From Planctomycetota bacterium (lineage in GTDB: Bacteria > Planctomycetota > Phycisphaerae > Sedimentisphaerales > Anaerobacaceae), in the NCBI GenBank assembly GCA_023135255.1, contig JAGLTN010000403.1, positions 1 through 8,316 on the forward strand: a stretch of 8,316 nucleotides of DNA. The letters are read 5' to 3'. This document shows positions 1 through 6,657 of the stretch, piece by piece. The stretch's first letter is position 1; the number at the start of each line of letters is the position of its first letter. Below the pieces are notes generated by a model, which was not told where the DNA came from, ran no database searches, and saw only the letters and a list, made by a program, of their open reading frames with translations. A program made the translations under genes and the position numbers.

Positions 1-1
1 T

Positions 2-127
2 TTACTACCCTTAAGGGTATATTTTGTCATTTCCAGCTTAATCTTGACCTTTTATGGGATTGCGGTTATTGTTGGGCTATTATTAGCAGGTGTTTTGTTG
101 TCTATACTGGAGCATGAAAATGAGTAG
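2..127 (+). CDS. C-terminal end of a membrane protein (partial, 5' end outside window)
   Basis: An open frame runs in from the left edge and stops at TAG 125-127, giving the last 41 residues of a protein that starts outside the window. The tail is strongly hydrophobic for about 30 residues (for example FYGIAVIVGLLLAGVLLSIL) and then ends in a short charged segment, LEHENE. This is what the last transmembrane helix and cytoplasmic tail of a transporter or other integral membrane protein look like. Its stop overlaps the preferred start of the next gene by 8 bases, which suggests translational coupling and one operon with the sugar enzymes downstream. A solute transporter for the same substrate would fit the context, but the family cannot be recognised from this fragment. 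The other open left-edge frame (frame 1) lacks this hydrophobic pattern. Confidence 0.6.
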   Translation, partial: LLPLRVYFVISSLILTFYGIAVIVGLLLAGVLLSILEHENE

Positions 128-1325
128 GCGTTTTGAAAACAAAGTATCTTTGAGTCGCAGAGATTTCCTTGCAGCAACGGGGGCAACTATTTTGTCGATG
201 TCTGCGGGTAAGAGCATGGCTTATGACAAAGGCTCAAAAATCAATCTCGCGATGATAGGTTGCGGCAAGCGGGGTACATGGATCACAGATCATTTTGTTA
301 AGCATGGCGGTTATAATATAGTAGCAGCATGTGATTATTTTAAGGATAAGGTTGATACGTATGGTGATAGATTCGGTGTTGAGGCTGATAAACGGTTTAC
401 CGGGCTTTCGGGATATAAGAAAGTTATCCAGTGCAAGCCTGACGCGGTTGCGATATTGAGTCCGCCTTATTTTCATCCAGCCCAGGCAGAGGTTGCGGTT
501 GATGCGGGTATGCATGTTTATCTTGCCAAGCCAATAGCAGTTGACGTGCCTGGTTGTCAGAGTATTTCCGACAGTGGTAAAAGAGCAACTGAAAAGAAAT
601 TATGTTTTCTGGTTGATTTTCAGACGAGGGTTCAGCCTTTTTATCAGGAGGCAGTGAAAAGGGTTCAATATGGTGACATCGGAGTAATTGCAAGCGGTGA
701 AACTAATTACCATACAACCAGGATTAATCTTCGCGCCGAGCCTGGAACCGCAGAGGCCAGACTTAAAAACTGGGTGTTTGATAAGGCTCTTTCAGGCGAT
801 ATAATTATTGAGCAGAATATTCACGCTATCGATGTTGCTTCCTGGATCCTTGATGCTGATCCGGTTTATGCAACCGGCAGCGGAGGAAGAAAAATAAGGA
901 CTGATGTGGGCGATTGCTGGGATTATTTTTCGGTGATATTTAATTACCCTGAAGATGTCGTTATAAGCTTTAACTCAAAGCAGTTCGGCACAGGATGCGA
1001 AGAACTCGGATGTGTGATGTATGGTTCGGAAGGGACCTTATTTACTGAATATGGCGGTAAGGTTAACATATCGGGTAACAATCCTTATAAGGGCGGAGAT
1101 ACTACGGGGATCTATACAGATGGAGCGGTTGAAAATATAAAAGATTTTTATGACGATGTTGTCAAAGGCAGATTTTATAACGGCACCGTTTTTGAGAGTG
1201 TTCGTTGCCATCTTGCTGCGATACTTGGACGGACCGCAGCTTATAAACATGACAAAGTGACGTATAAACAGATGATCAATGCTAATGAAAAACTAATAGC
1301 AGATTTGACTGGTTTAAAGGATTAG
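120..1325 (+). CDS. Tat-exported Gfo/Idh/MocA family oxidoreductase
   Basis: Predicted NAD(P)-dependent sugar or polyol dehydrogenase of 401 residues. The N-terminus has a Tat signal (S-R-R-D-F-L, residues 12-17, then a hydrophobic stretch and a likely cleavage after S-M-A at 34). A Rossmann fold follows, with the dinucleotide loop G47-C-G-K-R-G52 and the acidic end of strand 2 at D72. The family's E-K-P motif appears as A136-K137-P138, so the lysine is kept but the glutamate is not. E231-Q-N-I-H235-A-I-D238 matches the family's catalytic His/Asp region. I chose ATG 120 because GGAG at 109-112 lies 7 bases upstream. ATG 114 is too close to that site, and GTG 90 would add residues from inside the upstream gene. 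The FGE-like gene follows after 9 bases. Exported members such as glucose-fructose oxidoreductase carry a tightly bound cofactor, so the same may hold here (inference). The substrate is unknown. Confidence 0.9.
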   Translation: MSRRFENKVSLSRRDFLAATGATILSMSAGKSMAYDKGSKINLAMIGCGKRGTWITDHFVKHGGYNIVAACDYFKDKVDTYGDRFGVEADKRFTGLSGYKKVIQCKPDAVAILSPPYFHPAQAEVAVDAGMHVYLAKPIAVDVPGCQSISDSGKRATEKKLCFLVDFQTRVQPFYQEAVKRVQYGDIGVIASGETNYHTTRINLRAEPGTAEARLKNWVFDKALSGDIIIEQNIHAIDVASWILDADPVYATGSGGRKIRTDVGDCWDYFSVIFNYPEDVVISFNSKQFGTGCEELGCVMYGSEGTLFTEYGGKVNISGNNPYKGGDTTGIYTDGAVENIKDFYDDVVKGRFYNGTVFESVRCHLAAILGRTAAYKHDKVTYKQMINANEKLIADLTGLKD

Positions 1326-1334
1326 GGGCGTGTT

Positions 1335-2099
1335 ATGAAAAAAATGAAAGCTTCTTTAATATTGTTAATTTTTGTTTTGAGTTTTAGTTCATTTGCTCCA
1401 GCAGAAGAAGGTTTTAGAGCTGTTAGTAACTCGGTTGGGATGGAAATGATTCTACTGCCGGCGGGTCAGTTTACTATGGGGTCTTTGCCTGGTGAGAAGG
1501 GCAGGGCTCACGATGAGTTTGCTCATGAGGTGGTAATATCAAAGCCTTTTTACATTGCTTCTACAGAGGTAACTCAAAGGCAATGGAAAGAGATAATGGG
1601 ATTTGAGAATTGTAATTTTAAAGGCGACGACCTGCCTGTAGAAAAAGTATCGTGGAAACAGGCGATGGAATTTTGCAGGAAATTATCAGAGAAAGAAAAC
1701 AAAAATTACACATTGCCCACCGAGGCACAATGGGAGTATGCGTGTCGCGGGGGTTCACAGGACAGCTTTACCGGTGGGTTTAAGCTTGATGAAACAGGTT
1801 GGTACTTTGACAACAGCGAAAATATTACTCATGCCATAGCAACGAAAAAAGCTAATAACTGGGGGCTTTATGATATGCATGGAAATGTAGCAGAGTGGTG
1901 TCTGGATAATTATGTTTGTGATTATCCTGAAGATCAGGTCACTGACCCGGCTGGGCCTGCAGAAGGTAAATACAAAGTTTTCAGAGGTGGGGCGTGGTCG
2001 CATTTTAACAGGGCAGCTCGATGCGGTGCTCGCAGCTGTGCACCTGCAAGTTATCAATTAAAATATGTTGGTTTTCGCATTACAATGCAGGCTGAATAG
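1335..2099 (+). CDS. Secreted FGE/SUMF1-fold protein lacking the catalytic cysteines
   Basis: The 254-residue protein has a Sec signal peptide (K-rich start, hydrophobic core 7-20, likely cleavage after A-P-A at 21-23). One formylglycine-generating-enzyme/sulfatase-modifying-factor domain follows. Typical family motifs are M48-G-S, E78-V-T-Q-R-Q-W, P101-V-E-K-V-S-W, L127-P-T-E-A-Q-W-E-Y, G183-N-V-A-E-W, R217-G-G-A-W and the C-terminal G246-F-R. In true FGE the GGS motif is followed by two catalytic cysteines five residues apart. Here the equivalent positions appear to be H223 and A228, and the nearest cysteines (C230, C235) sit elsewhere. It is therefore probably not a sulfatase-activating enzyme; a binding or accessory role is inferred. 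No sulfatase gene lies in the window. G-rich sequence at 1325-1328 serves as ribosome binding site. The gene lies 9 bases after the oxidoreductase and 18 before the isomerase, so it is likely in the same operon. Confidence 0.85.
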   Translation: MKKMKASLILLIFVLSFSSFAPAEEGFRAVSNSVGMEMILLPAGQFTMGSLPGEKGRAHDEFAHEVVISKPFYIASTEVTQRQWKEIMGFENCNFKGDDLPVEKVSWKQAMEFCRKLSEKENKNYTLPTEAQWEYACRGGSQDSFTGGFKLDETGWYFDNSENITHAIATKKANNWGLYDMHGNVAEWCLDNYVCDYPEDQVTDPAGPAEGKYKVFRGGAWSHFNRAARCGARSCAPASYQLKYVGFRITMQAE

Positions 2100-2117
2100 T
2101 TTTCTGGAGATATACAA

Positions 2118-3014
2118 ATGAAATCAAATCTTACTCGACGTGAAATGTTATTAGGCTCAGCGGGTGCTATTGCGGGGTTGACTTTTTTAAGTTCATGTAC
2201 GCCGGAATCTCGAAAATCGAGTTGCTGTGGAAAAGTTTCCGGGGCTAAAGGTTTTAAGATTGGTGCCTGTGACTGGTCTCTTGGTAAAGGCAGTGATGTT
2301 AAAGCTATGAAAGTTGCCAAAGAGCTCAATCTCGATGGGGTGCAGATCAGTCTTGGGAATTATGAAAATAAGATGCATTTGAGAAGGCCTGAAATTCAGC
2401 GTGCGTATTTTGAAGCATGTGAGGAATATAACGTAGAAGTTGGTTCAATTGCTATCGGAGCATTGAATGGTTATCCTTATAAGAGTGATGCTATTGCTGA
2501 AGAATGGGTTTGGGATAGTATTGATGTTGCAAAGGCGATGAATCAGAAAGTTGTATTGCTTGCGTTTTTCGGTAAAGGTGATTTGAAAAACGACAAAGCC
2601 GGCACTGATGAAGTTGTGAGGCGTTTGAAAAGAGCTGCTCCAAAGGCTGAGAAGGCGGGCGTTTATCTTGCTGTTGAGTCAACCCTCAGTGCCCGGGAGC
2701 ACATGGATATTATCGACAGGGTTGGGTCCTCGGCTGTTAAAGTTTATTATGACGTTGGTAACTCTCACGAAGGTGGATATGATATTTATAAAGAGATTCG
2801 TTTTTTAGGTGACAATATTTGTGAATTTCACGCTAAAGATTACAAAAATATATTCGGCAAAGGCAAAGTGGATTTTGTTAAGGTCCGCCGTGCGATGGAT
2901 GATATTGGTTACCGAGGCTGGATACAGATCGAAGGTTACTGTCCTTTGGGCATGATGGAAAGCTATCGTCAGGATGAGCAATATTTGAGAACGGTTTTTC
3001 CACCTAAGGTATAA
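2118..3014 (+). CDS. Tat-lipoprotein sugar phosphate isomerase/epimerase-like TIM barrel
   Basis: This 298-residue protein belongs to the xylose isomerase-like/AP endonuclease 2 TIM-barrel superfamily, which isomerises or epimerises sugars and related polyols. Residues that fit the usual divalent metal site are E187 (A-V-E-S-T), D212 (Y-Y-D-V-G-N), H238 (E-F-H-A-K-D) and E272 (I-Q-I-E-G-Y), the same E-D-H-E set as in ketose 3-epimerases. The N-terminus combines a twin-arginine motif (T6-R-R-E-M-L) with a lipobox L24-S-S-C27, so it is probably exported folded and lipid-anchored. A second cysteine pair, C36-C37, lies just beyond the anchor. GGAGA at 2106-2110 is spaced 7 bases from the ATG. It is the last gene of the left operon. 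Pairing with a Gfo/Idh/MocA oxidoreductase is common in polyol and modified-sugar pathways. The substrate is not determinable here. Confidence 0.87.
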   Translation: MKSNLTRREMLLGSAGAIAGLTFLSSCTPESRKSSCCGKVSGAKGFKIGACDWSLGKGSDVKAMKVAKELNLDGVQISLGNYENKMHLRRPEIQRAYFEACEEYNVEVGSIAIGALNGYPYKSDAIAEEWVWDSIDVAKAMNQKVVLLAFFGKGDLKNDKAGTDEVVRRLKRAAPKAEKAGVYLAVESTLSAREHMDIIDRVGSSAVKVYYDVGNSHEGGYDIYKEIRFLGDNICEFHAKDYKNIFGKGKVDFVKVRRAMDDIGYRGWIQIEGYCPLGMMESYRQDEQYLRTVFPPKV

Positions 3015-3031
3015 AGGTTGTTATCGCAGTA

Positions 3032-4996
3032 TTATTTTGCATGGGGCTGCCAAGCTGGTAAAGCGACATAGAATCGGCTTCCTTTGTCCGGCTCAGACTC
3101 AAGCCAGACAGAGCCTTTTTGCAGTTGAACAGTACGTGTTACTATGGTCAGTCCCACTCCCTCGCCTTCGATGCTGTTTTTTGGGTTGAGTCTGTGGAAC
3201 AATTCAAAGACTTTTTTCTGGTAGTCGCTTTTGATTCCGATACCATTGTCTTGAACACAATAGACACACCTGTCTTTTTCGACTCGGCCTGAAATATGTA
3301 TTTCTCCATTTCGGTTGGGGTCAAGATATTTTATTGCATTATCTATTAGATTGGTGAAAATCTGGTCAGTATGTAATTTGTCAGCGAGACATAATGGAAG
3401 TTGATCTACGGTAAAACCAATGTTTTTTTGCTGAATTTTGAATGTCATTGATTTCTGTATTTTTTTTATTAACTCATTCATATCCAGAGTTTGCGGTTTT
3501 ATTTCCGCTTTGCTGATGCGTGAGACCTTTAGTAAATTGTCTATAAGTACGTTGATCTTATTAGAGCCGGCAGTAATGAATTCCAAAGCTTCTGGGATAT
3601 CTTGTTTTGCAATAACCCCAAGTTTCTCCTTGTCTTTTTCCAATAAAGCTTTCTTATCGGTTAATTGTTGGATACGTTTGCAAAGTTGGGCTAATATTCC
3701 GCTAAACCCCTGGATGTTAAGTATCGGTGATTTAAGATCGTGAGAACCAACGTATAGAACACTTTCCAACTCCTCGTTTTTTGCCGCCAAGGTTTTAAGA
3801 AGTTCTTCTCGTTCCTGCTGTATTTGTCTTTGAGCAGTAATATCCCTCATTAGAGCTTGGAGATAAGTTTTTTCGCCGACAGAAATTCGATTCAGCGATA
3901 CCTCTACATCAACGAGTGTGCCATCTTTTTGCATATGCTTCCAATAAAATAATTGTGGTGTCCCGCTCAAAGCAGCATTTATGTACTCAAGAGCTTTTTC
4001 TTTGGAGTCTGAACCATCTGGTTGTTTTGATGGTGAAAAATCTACAGGAGAATGACCTATGAGATCACTTTTGTTGTCACAACCATATAGAGCTACAGTT
4101 TTAGAATTGCAATCGACGAATTTTTGACCGTCCAACATTACTATAGCATCGTTGGCGGAGTCAAAAAGGACTCTATATTTTTCTTCACTTTCATATAGTG
4201 CAGTCTCAGCTTTTTTGCGTTCGGTTACGTCCCTGTAACTGGCAACAATATCCCCTGATTCAAGCTTAAACACATAATTATCTCGCCAACCGGCAATTCT
4301 TTCATCCTTATAAATAGAAACCGGAAAATATTCACTCTTACCGGTTTTGTACACTCTTTTGAAAACATCTAAAACCCCAAACTCCTTTATACCCGGAAAA
4401 ACTTCAAAAACACTTCTGCCGATTACATCTTTTCGTGAAACACCTTCTATTTTCTCAGCTGCTGAATTAAATTCTTTGAAAATAAAATCCGCACCTTCAT
4501 CAACCACATTATAAACTACCAAACCATCAATAGAACCTTCAAATATTGCTTTATAAAGCTGCCTGCTTTTCAAAAGTTCCTGCTCATGAGCTCTTAATTG
4601 CTGGTTGACCGCTTGCAATTGTTGTTCATTAGTTGCCAGTTGCTGATTTGATGCTCTTAGCTGTTGTTCCTGCGCTCTGAGTTGTTGATTTGATGCATCA
4701 AGCTGCTGATTGGTGGCTTTGAGTGCTTGCTCAGCTGTGTTCTGCAGCAATGCATAAAAAAGGAAGGCCCACCACATGAGAAGCATGACCCCAATAATAT
4801 TCTCTGAGGTTTCCCATGCACTGCTCAACCTGGACCATTCAACGAAAAGGCAGATGTTATAAGAGGTTGTGAGTATGACCAAAGCTGCGATGACTAATTT
4901 TACATCACGTTTTAAAATTTTAATTTTGAACAGAAACGCCAAAGCGATTAAATTTGCCAGAATCGAAACTAAATTAAAAGCAGCGATAGGATGCAT
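3032..4996 (-). CDS. Membrane-bound PAS-PAS sensor histidine kinase with heptad-repeat linker
   Basis: Autophosphorylating sensor kinase of 654 residues. It starts with three predicted membrane helices (about 5-23, 32-52, 66-84). A seven-heptad coiled-coil segment follows at 93-141. PAS domain 1 spans about 148-258, ending R-D-V-T-E-R, and PAS domain 2 about 274-388, ending R-D-I-T. Next come HisKA with phospho-acceptor H419 (S-H-D-L-K-S-P) and a HATPase domain with N-box N549-L-I-D-N553, D583-N-G-I-G-I, F597-E-L-F and G611-E-G-V-G-L. All catalytic motifs look intact. There is no receiver domain and no response regulator nearby, so the partner is encoded elsewhere. The ATG lies 3 bases after the stop of the small membrane gene upstream, and the GGAG for translation lies inside that gene's last codons, which implies coupling. 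The signal sensed is unknown. No heme- or flavin-binding residues could be assigned to the PAS domains. Confidence 0.93.
   Translation of the reverse strand: MHPIAAFNLVSILANLIALAFLFKIKILKRDVKLVIAALVILTTSYNICLFVEWSRLSSAWETSENIIGVMLLMWWAFLFYALLQNTAEQALKATNQQLDASNQQLRAQEQQLRASNQQLATNEQQLQAVNQQLRAHEQELLKSRQLYKAIFEGSIDGLVVYNVVDEGADFIFKEFNSAAEKIEGVSRKDVIGRSVFEVFPGIKEFGVLDVFKRVYKTGKSEYFPVSIYKDERIAGWRDNYVFKLESGDIVASYRDVTERKKAETALYESEEKYRVLFDSANDAIVMLDGQKFVDCNSKTVALYGCDNKSDLIGHSPVDFSPSKQPDGSDSKEKALEYINAALSGTPQLFYWKHMQKDGTLVDVEVSLNRISVGEKTYLQALMRDITAQRQIQQEREELLKTLAAKNEELESVLYVGSHDLKSPILNIQGFSGILAQLCKRIQQLTDKKALLEKDKEKLGVIAKQDIPEALEFITAGSNKINVLIDNLLKVSRISKAEIKPQTLDMNELIKKIQKSMTFKIQQKNIGFTVDQLPLCLADKLHTDQIFTNLIDNAIKYLDPNRNGEIHISGRVEKDRCVYCVQDNGIGIKSDYQKKVFELFHRLNPKNSIEGEGVGLTIVTRTVQLQKGSVWLESEPDKGSRFYVALPAWQPHAK
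4574..4720 (-). repeat. Seven tandem 21-bp units encoding a perfect Leu heptad array
   Basis: Residues 93-141 of the kinase form seven consecutive 7-residue units, each ending in leucine (L99, L106, L113, L120, L127, L134, L141; L92 continues the register). The unit core is N-Q-Q-L or E-Q-Q-L, with Ala at the second position in six of seven units. The underlying DNA is a degenerate 21-bp tandem repeat. The array links the last membrane helix to the first PAS domain, where a parallel coiled coil would carry the signal between subunits. Synonymous differences between units argue that the array is not brand new, although copy number could still vary. Confidence 0.85.
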
Positions 4997-4999
4997 TTC

Positions 5000-5269
5000 T
5001 TAGTCTCCATTTACTTTCGATAAACGCCAACACCAAATTAAAATGAGAATGGAACTGATGACGTAACATACATGCTCTAAATAATTGAAAGTTGTATTAA
5101 AGAAAAAACTTTCGAGAACAGTTGCTAAAAAACCTATAAAAAGAAAATAAAACGCCCCTAAAAGTGTTTTGTAGTCATATATTCTTTTGAAATTTGAGCG
5201 TTTTCCAAAAATGAATATCAAGATTCCTATCGCTAATATCAGCACGACAAGTTCATATTCATTAACCAC
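5000..5269 (-). CDS. Small three-helix membrane protein paired with the histidine kinase
   Basis: The 89-residue protein is not recognised as a named family. It consists almost entirely of three predicted membrane helices (about residues 6-21, 36-52 and 66-82) joined by a basic loop (K23-R24...K28-R29). It also has the motif N62-Y-L-E-H66 before the last helix and an aromatic end, W79-C-W. The start is GTG at 5269, supported by a perfect AGGAGG 7 bases upstream. The stop codon lies 3 bases before the kinase ATG, so both genes are almost certainly co-translated. The kinase begins with a similar three-helix module, so the two proteins may form one membrane sensor, for example as a six-helix assembly. 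That role is inferred only from size, topology and position. Acid and histidine residues near the membrane edge (E53, E65, H66) are candidates for ligand or cofactor contact. Confidence 0.75.
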   Translation of the reverse strand: MVNEYELVVLILAIGILIFIFGKRSNFKRIYDYKTLLGAFYFLFIGFLATVLESFFFNTTFNYLEHVCYVISSILILIWCWRLSKVNGD

Positions 5270-5276
5270 TTTTTAA

Positions 5277-5282
5277 CCTCCT
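5277..5282 (-). promoter_or_regulatory. Consensus ribosome binding site AGGAGG deciding the GTG start
   Basis: On the minus strand AGGAGG is followed by 7 bases and then GTG at 5269. This is the only perfect Shine-Dalgarno core noted in front of a gene in the window. It settles the non-ATG start of the small membrane gene, and through coupling it may set kinase expression as well. Confidence 0.75.
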
Positions 5283-5342
5283 TTTTCACTCCACCTTTTC
5301 ATATTCAGACGAGGTGCAAAAGAATATCTCAACAGTAGCACT

Positions 5343-5371
5343 ATGGTAGTAAATCAAATACTTGTTGTAAA
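5343..5371 (-). promoter_or_regulatory. Possible sigma-70-type promoter for the small membrane gene and kinase
   Basis: The minus strand shows TTTACA (5371-5366, five of six matches to the -35 consensus), a 17-base spacer, and TACCAT (5348-5343, four of six to the -10 consensus). It would give a leader of roughly 65 bases before GTG 5269. It lies in the only intergenic gap upstream of the pair. The match is modest and planctomycete promoters are poorly defined, so this is tentative. Confidence 0.3.
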
Positions 5372-5465
5372 CTATAAAATAAATGAATACTAGGGGGGTA
5401 GGCCGTCAGCTTATTTCAGGATGACAGGTATCTAATAACCGTATTACGCAGAGTTTTACAATTGA

Positions 5466-6650
5466 TCACAAGTTCCATCCTGGTGGTATTGGCTTCATCC
5501 ATTCTTCTGCTAGCATAGAATAGTCTTCGAAGTTAACTTTTCCATCATCGTTAAGGTCAGCGGAAAGATCCGGGGCTGATTGTATCCACTGGTCAGACAT
5601 CGTTTTCAATTGCTTATTTGCGATATGATTAAAAGTGATATCTTTCTGGAAAAGATTTGTCCATTGTTCCTGATAGCTACGTTCGGCTACAGTGAGTCTG
5701 TTTTCTGTTATTCTTGCAACGCATATAGCTTCGAACAAGCCATTACCCCAGTCAGGATTTTCATGGTTTCTCTGACTTGAATTTACGCAGCAGGCATTGA
5801 AGCCTCTCCAGTCGTAGTATTGGGTGTTATGCCAGTGACCATGAAAAAGACCAATTATATTTAAGTCCTTTACCATGTTGTAGAATGCAGGCTCGTCAAA
5901 TTCGGTCAGATCGTATTTATATCCATAATGGGTGAAAATAACAACGGGTCTGCCGCTGTCACCGACATGAGCAGCTAAATCCTGCTGGGCAAATCCGAAA
6001 CTATCCTCTGCTGGTGCACCGGGGCCGCCGGGACAGATATTAAGGTTGATGAGATGCACATCATCCCAGTCCCATGAGTAGTGATAGCCGTTAGTGGAGA
6101 CGTTAACGTTTTGTCTTGTCAGGTTTCTTTCTTTTATTCCTTCTTTCGATACTTTTCTACCACTGAAAAAGACGCAATCATGATTTCCGTAAAGCTCGAA
6201 GACCGGATAGTTTAGTCTGCCGTCACCTCCATGAAGGCCATAATCATCGACCCAACCATCATATGTGTCAGTTCCATTCCATTCTGTTTCTTTTGCGAGG
6301 TTAGCCAGGTCGCCAAGGCAGACTACCCCTCTTGGGTGCTGAACATAACCACCGCCGAATTGGCTTGGGTATGTGATATTCTCAGCCATATTGTTGATTC
6401 TGTCGATAACTCTTTTGTTACCTGCTTCGTTATCCAGTTCCTGCCACTCTGCTCTGTAATGTGTGTCAGCGGTCATGCAGAATGTGATATCATTTCTATT
6501 TCTAACAGAAAAACTCCAGACAGGGTTTTTGATTATTGGGTCATTGGCTTTGGTTATCGATGCCGGTATTATCACAGAAGCAGTTACTGCCGCAGCTGAT
6601 TTTATAAAATCTCGTCTTGTGAGGTTGTTTTTTTTATTTTCTTTTATCAT
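5466..6650 (-). CDS. Tat-exported calcineurin-like metallophosphoesterase with dockerin-like tail
   Basis: The 394-residue protein has a Tat signal (L10-T-R-R-D-F-I, hydrophobic 19-30, likely cleavage after T-K-A at 35). The metallophosphoesterase motifs appear in order: D62-T-H64, G113-D114, G155-N-H157-D158, H241 (F-T-H-Y-G) and G271-H272-W-H274. These residues bind two metal ions and hydrolyse phosphate esters in this superfamily. The C-terminal 30 residues hold one EF-hand/dockerin-type calcium loop (D365-L-N367-D-D369-G-K-V-N373, D376 at position 12) with a following L-A-E-E-W helix. Type I dockerins normally carry two such loops. The start codon lies 7 bases after the stop of the LamG gene, with a weak AAAGG site inside that gene's last codons, so the two are probably one operon. 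The substrate could be a phosphorylated extracellular sugar, nucleotide or phospholipid; the sequence does not decide. Confidence 0.9.
   Translation of the reverse strand: MIKENKKNNLTRRDFIKSAAAVTASVIIPASITKANDPIIKNPVWSFSVRNRNDITFCMTADTHYRAEWQELDNEAGNKRVIDRINNMAENITYPSQFGGGYVQHPRGVVCLGDLANLAKETEWNGTDTYDGWVDDYGLHGGDGRLNYPVFELYGNHDCVFFSGRKVSKEGIKERNLTRQNVNVSTNGYHYSWDWDDVHLINLNICPGGPGAPAEDSFGFAQQDLAAHVGDSGRPVVIFTHYGYKYDLTEFDEPAFYNMVKDLNIIGLFHGHWHNTQYYDWRGFNACCVNSSQRNHENPDWGNGLFEAICVARITENRLTVAERSYQEQWTNLFQKDITFNHIANKQLKTMSDQWIQSAPDLSADLNDDGKVNFEDYSMLAEEWMKPIPPGWNL
5552..5558 (-). other. Start of the dockerin-like calcium loop in the phosphoesterase
   Basis: These bases fall in codons at the start of the D-L-N-D-D-G loop (residues 365-376) of the phosphoesterase. 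The loop has acidic or amide residues at positions 1, 3, 5, 9 and 12, as in calcium-binding EF-hands and dockerins. In Phycisphaerae many secreted proteins end in such single motifs. Whether it docks to a partner, binds calcium only, or marks proteins for the cell surface is not known from the sequence. Confidence 0.5.
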
Positions 6651-6657
6651 GTCGAAT

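Noticed and set aside
90..119. GTG start giving a longer oxidoreductase
   Set aside because: The added residues come from inside the upstream membrane gene, and the GGAG at 109-112 fits ATG 120, not GTG 90 or ATG 114.
1335..2099. Calling the gene a true formylglycine-generating enzyme
   Set aside because: The catalytic cysteine positions appear to be His and Ala, and there is no sulfatase gene nearby.
3438..3743. Plus-strand open frame of 101 codons
   Set aside because: It lies fully antisense to the kinase HisKA/HATPase region, and the protein shows no domain or good ribosome site.
4574..4720. CRISPR-like or mobile repeat
   Set aside because: The 21-bp periodicity has no spacers and is fully explained by in-frame heptads of a coiled coil.
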